DNA of 64,000 nucleotides from SFLA01 sp045595165 (GCA_045595165.1 JAZNZY010000005.1:1-64000), one strand, 5' to 3'; numbered from the stretch's first letter, positions 17,811-27,129 are shown. The notes: generated from the letters alone by a model not told the origin. Program-made: numbers and translations.

Positions 17811-19829
17811 ATGAAGGAACTATTCAGATTTTCCGCAGGATATCTTGCGGTGGCGATCGAAAACACGGGTGAAGGTATCCGTCTGTACTCTATAAGAGAT
17901 AAGGAAAACAAAAAGAATCTCCTTACCCACGCCCTACCTTTGTTCCGCCTGAATGCGGAAAACCTCGCAGACGGCACATGGGTAACTCTTTCCTCCGACA
18001 AAGGCTGGAAAATAGCGGAAGCGCATAAAACCGAGGAAGGCGCAGTAATACTGCTTTCCGGAAACAAAGAGCTTCCCGGAGTAACCGTAACTCTTACAGC
18101 GGTATGCACTCACAACACTATCGAATGGCAAACGCAGATAAATTCCACAAATACCGAATACACCGTGGCGGCTTGCGACCATCCTATGCTGTCCTTTGAC
18201 ACGGGGGATAACGTGTGTATGTTCTACCCCTACGGCTGCGGCGAGGTCTATACCACCGAAAAGAACAAGGAACTGAGAAACCTGCAAAACTACCCTTCCT
18301 ACGGCGTTTCTATGCAATATATGGCGTTTTACAACAAGCGCACAAAGAGAGGTATATACTACGGTATTCACGATACCGCCCCCGCATACAAGCAGTTCAG
18401 CTTCAGAAAAAATGCGGGAGAAAAGTTTATGTCCATGGTAGCGGGACAGCCTCTCACCCATTTGGACAGAGGCTGTAACTCCCAGTCCCTTTGCGGAAAA
18501 TGCGTGTGGAAGATGTTTGACGGCGATTGGTACGATGCCGCCGTTATATACAGAGAATGGGTAGAAAAGGAAGCCGAATTCTTACACCGGGAGAGAAAAG
18601 AGCCCGAATGGTTTGTAAAGGCGCCTCACTGGTGGCTGGTGCATATCGGCGAGGACGCTTCCTTTGCAGACGATATTATAGAAGCCACAAAGGATCTGGG
18701 TACGGACAGCCCCGTGCATCTGTATCTGTGGCACAACGCTCCCTTTGATAACGATTACCCCCATTACTTCCCCGTGCGGGACGTTGCCAAGGAAGGACTT
18801 AAAAAGCTGAAAGACGCGGGTGTAAAGGTTATGCCCTATATTAACGGCAGACTTTGGGATACCCGTGACAGAAAAGCGGAGGATTTTGAGTTCACCTCCG
18901 TTGCAAAGAAATGGGCTACCAAGGACAGAAAAGGCGTTTGCTTTACCGAAACCTATTCATCTAAGGAAGAGGACGGAAGCAAGGTGTGTCTTTCCATTAT
19001 GTGTCCCTCCACCGCGCTGTGGCAGGAAAAGATGGCGTATACCGTTGGCAGACTTATTAATGACGAAGGCTTTGATGCCGTGTATATGGACCAGATCGCC
19101 GCCGCACAGCCCTATGCTTGCTGTGACCCCTCCCATCCCCACGTTCCCGGCGGAGGAGATTGGTGGTGCCGTTCCTACAGAGGACTGCTTGACAGAGTGT
19201 ACCGCAACCTTCCCGAGGATGCGGTTCTTACCACCGAATGCACAGCCGACCCCTTTGTATCCCATATGAGCGGATATCTTTCCTGGCTGTGGATAAGAAA
19301 TGATCAGGTGCCCGCGTTCCCCGTAATTTATTCCAAGTATATTTCTATGTTCGGAAGAAGCTACCAGTCCGATTCCGACCCCGATTGGACGGGACAGAGA
19401 ATATTTATTGCCCAAAGCCTTGTTTACGGCGAGCAGTTGGGCTGGATAGCTCCCAAGAAATTCAACGATAACCCCGATAAGGCTTTCTATATTGAATGTG
19501 TCCGCACCCGTGAAAAGCTGGGTAAATACTTCTGGTGCGGAAACGAAATGCTCCGTCCACCCGTTATAGAAACCGCTCTGCCCCGTCTGCGCACCGAGAA
19601 ATGCTCCCAGGCGATACGCGGCTTGGTAGAGGAAGACGCAGTTTTGGGCTGTATACGCAAGGCGGAAGACGGAAAACGGCTTATCCTTTTGGTCAACGCC
19701 GCAAAGGAAGGCGGAAATGCGCGTGTTTACGCCGATCTGCCTGACGGTGTCTACGGAGATATGACCTTCAAAGACGGAAAAGCGGACGTTTATATGGACG
19801 CACTTTCCGTAAAATACGCAGAGTTTTAA
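17811..19829 (+). CDS. DUF6259-like putative glycoside hydrolase
   Basis: 672 residues, no signal peptide, so probably cytoplasmic. The N-terminal 250 residues are beta-rich; residues about 260-560 look like a TIM barrel. Supporting motifs are HWWLVHIG, VKVMPYINGRLWDTRD, FDAVYMDQIAAAQPYACCD with its acidic residue after a beta strand, and VLTTECTADPF. The end is a short beta domain (RLILLVNAAKEGG). This organisation resembles proteins annotated as DUF6259 and distantly the GH-A/GH36-like clans. Enzyme activity on a carbohydrate is inferred, not shown. The start has CGGAGG at 9-14 bases. It lies between recD2 and the TPR gene with short gaps. Confidence 0.68.
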   Translation: MKELFRFSAGYLAVAIENTGEGIRLYSIRDKENKKNLLTHALPLFRLNAENLADGTWVTLSSDKGWKIAEAHKTEEGAVILLSGNKELPGVTVTLTAVCTHNTIEWQTQINSTNTEYTVAACDHPMLSFDTGDNVCMFYPYGCGEVYTTEKNKELRNLQNYPSYGVSMQYMAFYNKRTKRGIYYGIHDTAPAYKQFSFRKNAGEKFMSMVAGQPLTHLDRGCNSQSLCGKCVWKMFDGDWYDAAVIYREWVEKEAEFLHRERKEPEWFVKAPHWWLVHIGEDASFADDIIEATKDLGTDSPVHLYLWHNAPFDNDYPHYFPVRDVAKEGLKKLKDAGVKVMPYINGRLWDTRDRKAEDFEFTSVAKKWATKDRKGVCFTETYSSKEEDGSKVCLSIMCPSTALWQEKMAYTVGRLINDEGFDAVYMDQIAAAQPYACCDPSHPHVPGGGDWWCRSYRGLLDRVYRNLPEDAVLTTECTADPFVSHMSGYLSWLWIRNDQVPAFPVIYSKYISMFGRSYQSDSDPDWTGQRIFIAQSLVYGEQLGWIAPKKFNDNPDKAFYIECVRTREKLGKYFWCGNEMLRPPVIETALPRLRTEKCSQAIRGLVEEDAVLGCIRKAEDGKRLILLVNAAKEGGNARVYADLPDGVYGDMTFKDGKADVYMDALSVKYAEF

Positions 19830-19841
19830 AGAAAAACGAAT

Positions 19842-21452
19842 ATGAAGCAAACAAAAAAAGCAAAAATCATTTTAATAATCCTTATAATACTGGGCATAGC
19901 CTCTATAGGTCTTGCCGTGTGGGGAATATACACGGACGGTTTTTCCGTAAAAACTGTGGGAAAACTGGCTGCCTTCGCAGTGGCTTGGGTAATAGCAATA
20001 GCGCGAATGTACTCTGCCGCAGGAGGCGGAAGCAAGAAACTGTACGCTTTATATGAAAAAGAGTACGACGAGCATATACGGGGAGCCTTTTCCGGAAACG
20101 AGCAGAAAAAGGAAAAACAGCTTTTGATGAAGGCAATTCATTGCTTTAATGCCGACAGGTATTCTGCAGGCATTGATATTTTACAAAAGCTTGTTCCGAA
20201 ATGCTCAAAGCCTCGGGATTACGCCGCTGTATATACCTTTTTGGCTTTGATGTACGAGCAGGTCGATAAGCCCGAAAACGCTATGGCGGCGTACCAAGCC
20301 GTTTTGAAGTATGATGATGCCAGAAGCACCGTATGGTCTAATCTGGGCAGGCTTCACAGAAAAAAAGGGTATCACAAAGAGGCTATTGCTTGCTATAAAA
20401 AAGCCCTTGATATAGATCCCAAAAACGAATACGCATACAACAATATGGGAAATTCTTATTTGCGTTTGGGAGAATATCAAAAAGCGGCTGAATTGGCAGA
20501 AAAGGCGCTTGAGATAAAGCCCGCATTTGTTCAGGCGTTGGAACTGCTTTGCGTATCCCACGCCGCATTGGGCAACCAAGAAAAATGCAAAGAGTATTTT
20601 GACCGTTCCGTTGCGGCAGGCGGAAATGCCGCTTCCCTTCAAAACGCATTAAAGGTAGTGCGGGAAGGTAATCTGGCAAAGGACAGCTACGCGCCTATGC
20701 CTTATGAAATTGAAAAGGCGTGCGATCTGGTTCGCAGAGAAACAACTCTGCCCTATATCCGTATAGGATTGACGGGAGAAGATACAAACAGCCGATTCGG
20801 CGGTCCTGCTTTGGGAAAAGCACCTATAGATTCCCAAGGAAAGGAAATGAAGCTTCTCTGCGGAATAGACTGCAGTGAGGTGCACGGGCTGGCAAACTTC
20901 CCCGAAAGCGGTTGGTTACTTTTCTATATTGCGGACAACGAATTTTACGGCGCGGATTTTGAAAACCCTACCATGCAAAAGGATTTCAGAGTTATCTACA
21001 GTCCCGAAGCGGTTCTTGCGGAAGGAAATACACCGGTATTATCGGGAATTTTCCCCGTGCAAAAACGTTACAACATCGCCTTTGCACCCGATGTCTGCTC
21101 TATGAATTACTGCGATTATCGGTTTAATGACAATCTGAATAAGCATTTGACAAAATACGAGCTGCCCGCGTTTGATGAGCTTGATGAGGATACCCAAGAG
21201 GATATCACCAAACAGTTTATCACCGTGGGACACTCCTTGTACGGAACTCCCATGTTTGCCCAATACGATCCGAGAGAAAGCGAAGAATATCAAAAATATG
21301 ACACTCTGCTTTTGCAGGTTTTCACTCATCACACGCAGAATGAAACTAAAATTCAGATCGGCGACGAGGGCGCGATACAGTTCTTTATTCCCGGAGAAAA
21401 TTTAAAAAACAAAGATTTTTCGGATATTCTCTACTGGTGGGACTGCTATTGA
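19842..21452 (+). CDS. Membrane-anchored TPR protein with C-terminal YwqG (DUF1963) domain
   Basis: 536 residues. Two hydrophobic helices at about 7-28 and 38-58 anchor it. Residues about 115-275 hold three to four tetratricopeptide repeats, for example DARSTVWSNLGRLHRKKGYH and NEYAYNNMGNSYLRLGEYQK. From about residue 285 the chain matches the YwqG/DUF1963 pattern: RFGGPALGKAP, LLCGIDCSEVHGLANFPESG, WLLFYIADNE, LLLQVFTHH, GDEGAIQFFIPGENLKNKDFSDILYWWDCY. YwqG domains are of unknown function. The binding site before the ATG is weak (AAAGAAAAACG), and the gene starts 12 bases after the DUF6259 gene, so it may rely on coupling. Confidence 0.8.
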   Translation: MKQTKKAKIILIILIILGIASIGLAVWGIYTDGFSVKTVGKLAAFAVAWVIAIARMYSAAGGGSKKLYALYEKEYDEHIRGAFSGNEQKKEKQLLMKAIHCFNADRYSAGIDILQKLVPKCSKPRDYAAVYTFLALMYEQVDKPENAMAAYQAVLKYDDARSTVWSNLGRLHRKKGYHKEAIACYKKALDIDPKNEYAYNNMGNSYLRLGEYQKAAELAEKALEIKPAFVQALELLCVSHAALGNQEKCKEYFDRSVAAGGNAASLQNALKVVREGNLAKDSYAPMPYEIEKACDLVRRETTLPYIRIGLTGEDTNSRFGGPALGKAPIDSQGKEMKLLCGIDCSEVHGLANFPESGWLLFYIADNEFYGADFENPTMQKDFRVIYSPEAVLAEGNTPVLSGIFPVQKRYNIAFAPDVCSMNYCDYRFNDNLNKHLTKYELPAFDELDEDTQEDITKQFITVGHSLYGTPMFAQYDPRESEEYQKYDTLLLQVFTHHTQNETKIQIGDEGAIQFFIPGENLKNKDFSDILYWWDCY

Positions 21453-21486
21453 TAAATACCGCTAAACAATCCCTCACAATAAATCA

Positions 21487-21513
21487 CCCCAAGAAGTCTG
21501 CGACTTCTTGGGG
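21487..21513. repeat. Short CCCCAAGAAG hairpin (GGGGTCCCC repeat family)
   Basis: CCCCAAGAAGTC and GACTTCTTGGGG form a perfect 12 bp stem, followed by ACCCC so that a GGGGACCCC palindrome is created. The same layout recurs at 36696, 55615 and in longer elements elsewhere. Confidence 0.7.
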
Positions 21514-21527
21514 ACCCCGACAACAAA

Positions 21528-21566
21528 CGGCGAAGAAGTGTAAAGCTTCTTCGCCGTATTTTTAAT
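21528..21566 (+). terminator. Intrinsic terminator after the TPR-YwqG gene
   Basis: CGGCGAAGAAG and CTTCTTCGCCG form an 11 bp stem followed by TATTTTTAATT. Confidence 0.9.
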
Positions 21567-21612
21567 TACAAAACTATATTTTCTTGCGGTGTGTTTTGTG
21601 GGGTGTTTTTTC

Positions 21613-21685
21613 GGGGTCCCCGCAAAATATCGTCACGGAACTGCTAACGTCTGCGCACATAGACACCTGACGTTGTTTTGTGGGG
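21613..21685. repeat. GGGGTCCCC-type intergenic element, copy 1
   Basis: Begins with GGGGTCCCC; CCCCGCAAAA (21618-21627) pairs with TTTTGTGGGG (21676-21685) around a roughly 48-base interior. It abuts the stop codon of the dehydrogenase gene. Related copies are at 31798, 57259 and 62284. Confidence 0.7.
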
Positions 21686-21688
21686 AAT

Positions 21689-22675
21689 TTATGCCATTCT
21701 GGCAAGCTGCTCTTTGGTGACTTCGCACATCATTTTTTCGCCCTTAAGGAAGCGCTCGATCTCTTCACAGCAATGCTTTCCGATCTTTTTAAGTCCGTTT
21801 GCGGCAAGACCTGCCAGATGGGGTGTCATTATAACGTTGGTGAGAGAACGGAGAGGATGGTCGGAAGCGGGAGGCTCGGGATCGAACACATCAAGACAAG
21901 CGTATTTAAGGTTGCCCGCCTTCATATGCTCGTAAAGTGCCGCTTCGTCTATAATGCTTCCGCGGGCGGTATTTATGAGCACTGCGTCCTTTTTCATCAT
22001 TGCAAGAGTCTGCGCGTTAAACATCTTATCCGTTTCGGGAATGGAGGGTGCGTGAATGGAGATAATATCGGATTCCTTCAAAACCTCTTCCAAGGACGCC
22101 TTTTTACAGCCCATTTTTTCGCACTGCTCTTCAGTAACGAAGGGGTCGTAAAGTATAATATCCACATCAAAAGCCTGCATAAGCTCTATGTAATGTCTGC
22201 CTGCCCAGCCGCCGCCGATAACGCCGATAGTGAGCTCGTACAATTCGCGGATATTTTCCTTGCCCTCTGCCCACAAGCCGTTATGCAGGTTTTCGTTAAG
22301 AGCAAAGAAGTTTTTGGATGCGGCAATGGTAAAGCCCAAAGCGGTTTCGGAAACGCCCATAGAAAGCATAGCGGCAGATGCGGTAACACGCACGCCCTTG
22401 TTCCAAAGATCATCACACACGATAGGCTTTACGCTTCCTGCGGCGTGGCAAACCAGTTTAAGATCGGGACAAACGGAGAGAATGTCTGCATCCAGTTCCG
22501 TATTACCCCAAGTGGTTATTGCGATAGTCGCGCCGGCAAGCGCCTTTTTAACGGATTCTCTGTCGCTTCCCGTGCCCAGAACAACCTCGCCAATGGACTC
22601 CATACGCTTTATGGAACGGGGGCTGATAACCAGATCTCTTGCGGAATCGCCCATAATAAGTGCTATTTTTTCCAT
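21689..22675 (-). CDS. D-isomer-specific 2-hydroxyacid dehydrogenase
   Basis: 328 residues from the ATG at 22675; longer in-frame readings upstream lack a family-like start. The NAD-binding motif GVIGGGWAGRHYIELM is followed by LYDPF. The conserved SIHAPSIPETDKMFN, LINTARGSIIDEAAL (catalytic Arg), a Glu in FDPEPP and His in TPHLAGL give the Arg-Glu-His triad of the phosphoglycerate dehydrogenase family. The substrate is probably a 2-keto/2-hydroxy acid, possibly from sugar-acid catabolism, since an enolase-superfamily dehydratase-like gene lies 4 bases upstream. Serine biosynthesis is less likely because the protein lacks an ACT domain. Confidence 0.88.
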   Translation of the reverse strand: MEKIALIMGDSARDLVISPRSIKRMESIGEVVLGTGSDRESVKKALAGATIAITTWGNTELDADILSVCPDLKLVCHAAGSVKPIVCDDLWNKGVRVTASAAMLSMGVSETALGFTIAASKNFFALNENLHNGLWAEGKENIRELYELTIGVIGGGWAGRHYIELMQAFDVDIILYDPFVTEEQCEKMGCKKASLEEVLKESDIISIHAPSIPETDKMFNAQTLAMMKKDAVLINTARGSIIDEAALYEHMKAGNLKYACLDVFDPEPPASDHPLRSLTNVIMTPHLAGLAANGLKKIGKHCCEEIERFLKGEKMMCEVTKEQLARMA

Positions 22676-22679
22676 AGTT

Positions 22680-23975
22680 TTATTCCTTTCCGAAATGTTT
22701 ATAATAGCCGTTTTCACCCGTGAGAAGTGAAAAACGATTAAAAAATTCATTTGTTAAACGGAATGCGCCGCTCTCCTCTTCAGTGGGAATATAGCCTGCG
22801 GGAAGAAGGGATTTCATTTCCTCCCAGCGAGTGTAGTTTGCATCTCCGTTTATCTCGATACAGCCAACGTTCATAACGTTCAAAGCAGGAGAAAGGGAAG
22901 CAAAATGCTTGTTCCATTCTGCAAGGTAAGGGTTTACCGTAAGGTCTGCGCAAAGCACGCCGCAGCCCTTTTCACGGGCGGCAGAGATCATATCAAAGGA
23001 TACGGAAACCGTCTTTGCGATAGGCTTTAACGCCACCGCTTTATAGCCCATTTCTATACGCTTTTTAACGTCCGCAACCGAGTGGGCGGATTCGTCCGCA
23101 TTGAATACGTAGGGGTAATCCCCAACGAAAAACTCTTTTTCTGCGGAAAAGGGCTCTTCGATAAGTGCGATACGGTCGGCTGCGCCGATCTTTTCTATTC
23201 CTTCAAGTAAGGTTTCAAGACGGGAAAGAGTATCGTATCTGCCGTTTGCATCAAGATAATACATCACCTTGCCGTTTTTGGTAAGGGGTGTGAAAACATC
23301 CCCCACTATATTATGTATGGCGGATATTCTTTCAATATCCTTACCCACCATAACACGCATATCCTCTTCACTGCCCGGTGTTTCGCCGGAGGGTGCGCCT
23401 ATTTTTATCTTCATAAGCGCCGTGCCGGTTTCGGCAAGCCGCTTTACATCGGTCAGGGACACGCCGTAGGAAACAAGCGGTATGCGGGCAAGGCTTTGGT
23501 GGCAGGCGTTCATAGCGGTTTTTGCCTTCCCGGGCACCATATCCTCAAACCGTTTTACCCCGTTTTTCCGGCACCATACCGACCACAAGGCGATATCCAC
23601 ACCCACGAGAGAATTTAAAATAAAGGTTTCCGCCACGTCAAATCCCGTAAGTGAATGGGCGTATTTTTTAAGCTCGGGCAAAATGGCGGGAACAATCTCA
23701 TTCGGTGTATTAAAGGACATTCCCTCTAAAATTTCACAGGCTTTTTGGGTAACAGAAAGCATTATCCCGTCACCTTTTTCACCGGGGAAAGCGTTAAACA
23801 CCTTGGGGTCCGACCAAAGGACACTTTGCGTGCAGGGAGAAACGGCAGTGTATCCGTCACACTCAATTTTCACCACGCTTTGCCAAAGCTGTGTAAGGTA
23901 TCCCCCTTTAAATCCGAAAGGGGACAAAAGCGCTTCTTTAACGTGGGTCAGCTTACATTTTTGTATTTTCAGCAT
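22680..23975 (-). CDS. Enolase-superfamily (mandelate racemase/muconate lactonizing) enzyme
   Basis: 431 residues. The barrel shows the catalytic K-x-K in ALMKIKIGA, then metal ligands Asp in YLDANGRYDT, Glu in ALIEEPF and Asp in FNADESAHS, and a lysine in VALKPIAKT. These are the hallmarks of the muconate-lactonizing subgroup. The reaction could be racemisation, dehydration or cycloisomerisation of a carboxylate; none can be chosen from sequence. GGAGG precedes the ATG. Its start overlaps the coaD 3' end by 23 bases, and the dehydrogenase follows after 4 bases, suggesting a two-step pathway appended to a housekeeping operon. Confidence 0.85.
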   Translation of the reverse strand: MLKIQKCKLTHVKEALLSPFGFKGGYLTQLWQSVVKIECDGYTAVSPCTQSVLWSDPKVFNAFPGEKGDGIMLSVTQKACEILEGMSFNTPNEIVPAILPELKKYAHSLTGFDVAETFILNSLVGVDIALWSVWCRKNGVKRFEDMVPGKAKTAMNACHQSLARIPLVSYGVSLTDVKRLAETGTALMKIKIGAPSGETPGSEEDMRVMVGKDIERISAIHNIVGDVFTPLTKNGKVMYYLDANGRYDTLSRLETLLEGIEKIGAADRIALIEEPFSAEKEFFVGDYPYVFNADESAHSVADVKKRIEMGYKAVALKPIAKTVSVSFDMISAAREKGCGVLCADLTVNPYLAEWNKHFASLSPALNVMNVGCIEINGDANYTRWEEMKSLLPAGYIPTEEESGAFRLTNEFFNRFSLLTGENGYYKHFGKE

Positions 23976-24429
23976 AAAATTCCTCCGTCATACGAGGTGC
24001 GGGACAAAAAGAGGAAATATCCTCTCTCCGCATAAGACGTTCTCTTACCAGAGTGGAGCTGATATTTTCAAATTCTTCCTTTGCGGGAAGCATTACGGTC
24101 ACAGCGTTACAGCGGGCGGAATTGTACTGCGCCTGCAGTGTTTCGTATTCCATATCCCCTCTCCGCACGCCTTTTACGATATGAGTGAAGTTTTGCTCAT
24201 TACAAAGCTCATACAGCATTCCTTCCCAAATTATAACGGGAATATCCGTCCCTTCAAGAGCTTTTTCCAGCATAGCCTTTTTTTGCTCGGGGGAAAAGAG
24301 ATACTTTTTTTCAGCGTTAAAAAGTATCCCCACGGTTACGTCCCCGTAAAGCTGTTTTGCGCGGAGAATGATATCCAAATGCCCGTTGGTTACGGGATCA
24401 TAGCTTCCGGGCAATATTGCCTTTGCCAT
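23953..24429 (-). CDS. coaD: Phosphopantetheine adenylyltransferase
   Basis: 158 residues, the usual size. Transfers AMP to 4'-phosphopantetheine in coenzyme A synthesis. The nucleotidyltransferase motif is in LPGSYDPVTNGHLDII (the HxGH-like T/NGH site), and the C-terminal ISSTLVRERL carries the second conserved signature. The ATG at 24429 is chosen because the conserved MAKAILPGSYDP begins there; longer readings extend into rsmD. It starts 2 bases after the rsmD stop, the common Firmicute rsmD-coaD pairing. Confidence 0.96.
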   Translation of the reverse strand: MAKAILPGSYDPVTNGHLDIILRAKQLYGDVTVGILFNAEKKYLFSPEQKKAMLEKALEGTDIPVIIWEGMLYELCNEQNFTHIVKGVRRGDMEYETLQAQYNSARCNAVTVMLPAKEEFENISSTLVRERLMRREDISSFCPAPRMTEEFYAENTKM

Positions 24430-24431
24430 TT

Positions 24432-24974
24432 TTAATTCCTTCTCATTACCGTAACGGCAACGCTTCCGTAGCGGTAACCCTTGCACTCCCATCCGTCGGG
24501 AGGGACGGGAACACCATCTTGGGCGGATTCAGCGATAATAATGCAATCCTCTTCAAGAATATCCGTTTGGAACATACGCTTTAAAACTTCGTCTATAAAA
24601 CCTTCTTTATAGGGAGGATCGAGAAAAACGAGGGAAAACTTTTGCTTTCCGTCCGCCATACGGAGATAATCCTTCCAATCTGCGGTAACTATACGGCAAT
24701 CGGGCAGAAGCTTTGTTTTTGCGGCGTTGTTGCGTATAACCTCTGTAGCGGCGCGAGAGGAATCCACGATAACTGCGCTCGCCGCGCCTCTGGAAAGGGC
24801 TTCCAACGCCAACTGACCGCATCCGCCGAAAAGATCCAGCACGGTTCTGTCCCCGATATCAAATTGAATTGCGGAAAAAATAGCCTCTTTTACCTTTTCC
24901 GAAGTGGGACGTGTTGCCTCTCCGGGAAGGGTGGTAAGACGTGCGCCTCTGGCTTTTCCGGTTATAATTCTCAT
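24432..24974 (-). CDS. rsmD: 16S rRNA (guanine-N2)-methyltransferase RsmD
   Basis: 180 residues; methylates G966 of 16S rRNA. It begins MRIITGKARGARL, then shows TRPTSEKVKEAIFS, the SAM motif VLDLFGGCGQLALEALSRGA, and the catalytic LVFLDPPY near residue 115. Its ATG overlaps the uvrC stop by 4 bases (ATGA), and coaD follows after 2 bases. Confidence 0.96.
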   Translation of the reverse strand: MRIITGKARGARLTTLPGEATRPTSEKVKEAIFSAIQFDIGDRTVLDLFGGCGQLALEALSRGAASAVIVDSSRAATEVIRNNAAKTKLLPDCRIVTADWKDYLRMADGKQKFSLVFLDPPYKEGFIDEVLKRMFQTDILEEDCIIIAESAQDGVPVPPDGWECKGYRYGSVAVTVMRRN

Positions 24975-26776
24975 TTTTTATCTCCTTCAAAATAACTTAT
25001 AATACTGTCTGCCGTCTTTTCGCTTAAGCCCTTGACCTTTAAGAGCTCCTCCCTGGTTGCCTGCTTTACGGCTTTATAGGAGCCGAAATGCCCGAGAATA
25101 GAAGCGGCGGTCTTTTCTCCTACCCCTTTTATAGCGGTGAGAGAGCTTGCGCTTACGGATTTACGGCGTTTTTTATCCATTCTATCAAGAGAAAATCTGT
25201 GGACTTCCTCTTGTATGCGGTATATGAACACGAAAAGATCCTGTCTTGCGGTAAGACCGATCTCGTTTTCTCCGTCGGTAAGAGATCGGGTTTTGTGATG
25301 CTCGTCCTTTATCATACCGAACACGGGTATGTGGGACAGTCCCTTGGAAGCGAGAACTCTTTTTGCTACGGCAACGTGCTGAACACCGCCGTCCATAAGC
25401 AGCAGATCGGGCGCATCCCATTCGCTGTGGGAAAACCTGCGCAAAAGCGCTTCTTCCGTTGCGCCGTAGTCGTTTTGGGCGAATTCTTTTATATTAAAGG
25501 TGCGGTAATGCTTTTTTGCAAACCGACCGTTTATAAGCACGGTCATACCCGCGGTAGTATATTCTTCCCCCGAATTTGAAATATCAAAAGCCTCTATACG
25601 CTCAGGCACGGTTTCAAGCATAAGGAAAGAGGCAAGATTTGCAAGTACAGCAACGTCCTTTTCCTCCGCTTTGCGCTTGTGCAAAAGCAGTTCCTTGGCA
25701 TTTGTCTGTGCCATTTCCGCAAGGGTCTTTTTATCCCCTCTGCGGGCAATTCTCAAATTTACTTTAAGACCGGAAAACTCCTTTGCCCACTGCTCGAAAA
25801 GATCAATATCTCCGTTTTCCAATTCAAAGGTAGTGTAAATATCCTTTGGAATATATCCGCGAAGGGTGTACAGCCGCTGAAGTAAAGAAACAACGGCAGA
25901 AGAATCCAATATCTCGTCTGCGCCGAAATACAGACACTCTCTATCCGCAATAGCGCCGCGGCGAACGAAAAACAGGTTTACGGCGGAGCCCAGATCATCA
26001 CGGTAAACGCCGATAAAATCTCCCTCAAACTCGGGTGCTCCTACGATATGCTGTTTATCCCCCAAACGCTTTACGGCGTTTATACGGTCACGGTACTTAG
26101 CGGCACGCTCGTAATACATTTCCTCTGCCGCCGCGTTCATTTTCTCAGTCAATGACTTGATCAAAAAGGCATATTCACCGTTTAAAAAACGAGAAAGCTC
26201 TGAAAATATCTCTTTATATTCCCCGCTGCTTACGTTGCCCGAGCAAGGCGCCACACAAAGCCCTATCTGTGCGTTAAGACAAGGTCTTTGCTTGCCGATA
26301 TCCTTGGGGAAAACACGGTTGCAGGTAGGAATACCGAAGGTGCGGCGGGCGGTATCCGCTATATTGCGCGCCACAACGTAAGAGGAAAAGGGGCCGAAAT
26401 AACGGGCTTTATCATCCTCCCGCTTATACACGGTAACAAGGCGGGGGTACTCTTCATCGGTAATTTTAAGATAAGGATAGCCCGAGGAATCCTTAAGCTT
26501 TATATTATATCTGGGCATATACTGCTTTATAAACGAATTCTCAAGCAGTAATGCCTCCAGCTCGGTATCGGTATGATATACCTCAAAATCGTGGACGGAA
26601 GCCACCATACGGGCAGTCTTTCCCGTATGTGTCTGGGCAAAATAGGAGCTTACACGGTTGCAAAGCGCCTTGGATTTACCCACGTAAATGACCTTGCCTG
26701 CGCGGGAACGCATTATATACACGCCGGGAGAAGCCGGAAGCAGGCGCGCTTTTTCCAGTAATTGCTCTTTGGTCAT
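24971..26776 (-). CDS. uvrC: Excinuclease ABC subunit C
   Basis: 601 residues; makes the two incisions of nucleotide excision repair. The N-terminal GIY-YIG nuclease is seen as ASPGVYIMRSRAGKVIYVGKSK. A UVR-type UvrB-binding segment lies near residue 200, the RNase H-like endonuclease half (RIEAFDISNSGEEYTTAGM, LLLMDGGVQH) near 395-465, and helix-hairpin-helix repeats (AIKGVGEKTAASIL, KVKGLSEKTADSII) at the C-terminus. AAGGA is nine bases before the ATG. It leads the uvrC-rsmD-coaD-enolase-like-dehydrogenase series, with overlaps throughout. Confidence 0.97.
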   Translation of the reverse strand: MTKEQLLEKARLLPASPGVYIMRSRAGKVIYVGKSKALCNRVSSYFAQTHTGKTARMVASVHDFEVYHTDTELEALLLENSFIKQYMPRYNIKLKDSSGYPYLKITDEEYPRLVTVYKREDDKARYFGPFSSYVVARNIADTARRTFGIPTCNRVFPKDIGKQRPCLNAQIGLCVAPCSGNVSSGEYKEIFSELSRFLNGEYAFLIKSLTEKMNAAAEEMYYERAAKYRDRINAVKRLGDKQHIVGAPEFEGDFIGVYRDDLGSAVNLFFVRRGAIADRECLYFGADEILDSSAVVSLLQRLYTLRGYIPKDIYTTFELENGDIDLFEQWAKEFSGLKVNLRIARRGDKKTLAEMAQTNAKELLLHKRKAEEKDVAVLANLASFLMLETVPERIEAFDISNSGEEYTTAGMTVLINGRFAKKHYRTFNIKEFAQNDYGATEEALLRRFSHSEWDAPDLLLMDGGVQHVAVAKRVLASKGLSHIPVFGMIKDEHHKTRSLTDGENEIGLTARQDLFVFIYRIQEEVHRFSLDRMDKKRRKSVSASSLTAIKGVGEKTAASILGHFGSYKAVKQATREELLKVKGLSEKTADSIISYFEGDKK

Positions 26777-26796
26777 AGGCGGAGTCCTTTTTTAAG

Positions 26797-26830
26797 ATAA
26801 AAAAACAAACGGGAGGGGCAAGCCCCTCCC
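26797..26830 (-). terminator. Intrinsic terminator after the HPr gene
   Basis: On the minus strand GGGAGGGGC pairs with GCCCCTCCC around a TT loop, then GTTTGTTTTTTT. It separates HPr from uvrC, although readthrough into uvrC is possible since no other clear uvrC promoter was seen. Confidence 0.88.
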
Positions 26831-26865
26831 CCTGAAAGTTGAGATGACAGTATTTACTTAAAAGC

Positions 26866-27129
26866 TTAATCGGCAAAACCGCTGAGTATTAGAGAGCAAA
26901 GTCCCTCGATTGCCTCGTTTTCGTCTATGCCGTCTGCAATGAGTGTAACAGAATCACCCTGACGAACGCCAAGGGAAAGTACGCCCAGCAAGCTCTTTGC
27001 ATTTGCGCGGCGTGAGTTGTTTTCTATCCACACGGAGCATCTGTATGAGTTTGCTTTCTGTATAAAGAAAGTGGCAGGGCGGGCGTGAAGTCCCACGCTG
27101 TTAACCAATGTTATCTCCTTTGAAAGCAT
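26866..27129 (-). CDS. ptsH: HPr-family phosphocarrier protein
   Basis: 87 residues, standard HPr length. The phosphorylatable histidine is in VGLHARPATFF (His16), and a serine at the regulatory site lies in AKSLLGVLSLGV (Ser46 equivalent), so both PTS phosphotransfer and HPr kinase control are possible. Having the histidine argues against the regulatory paralogue Crh. No enzyme I gene is adjacent. It has a consensus promoter and its own terminator, so it is a single-gene unit. Confidence 0.93.
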   Translation of the reverse strand: MLSKEITLVNSVGLHARPATFFIQKANSYRCSVWIENNSRRANAKSLLGVLSLGVRQGDSVTLIADGIDENEAIEGLCSLILSGFAD

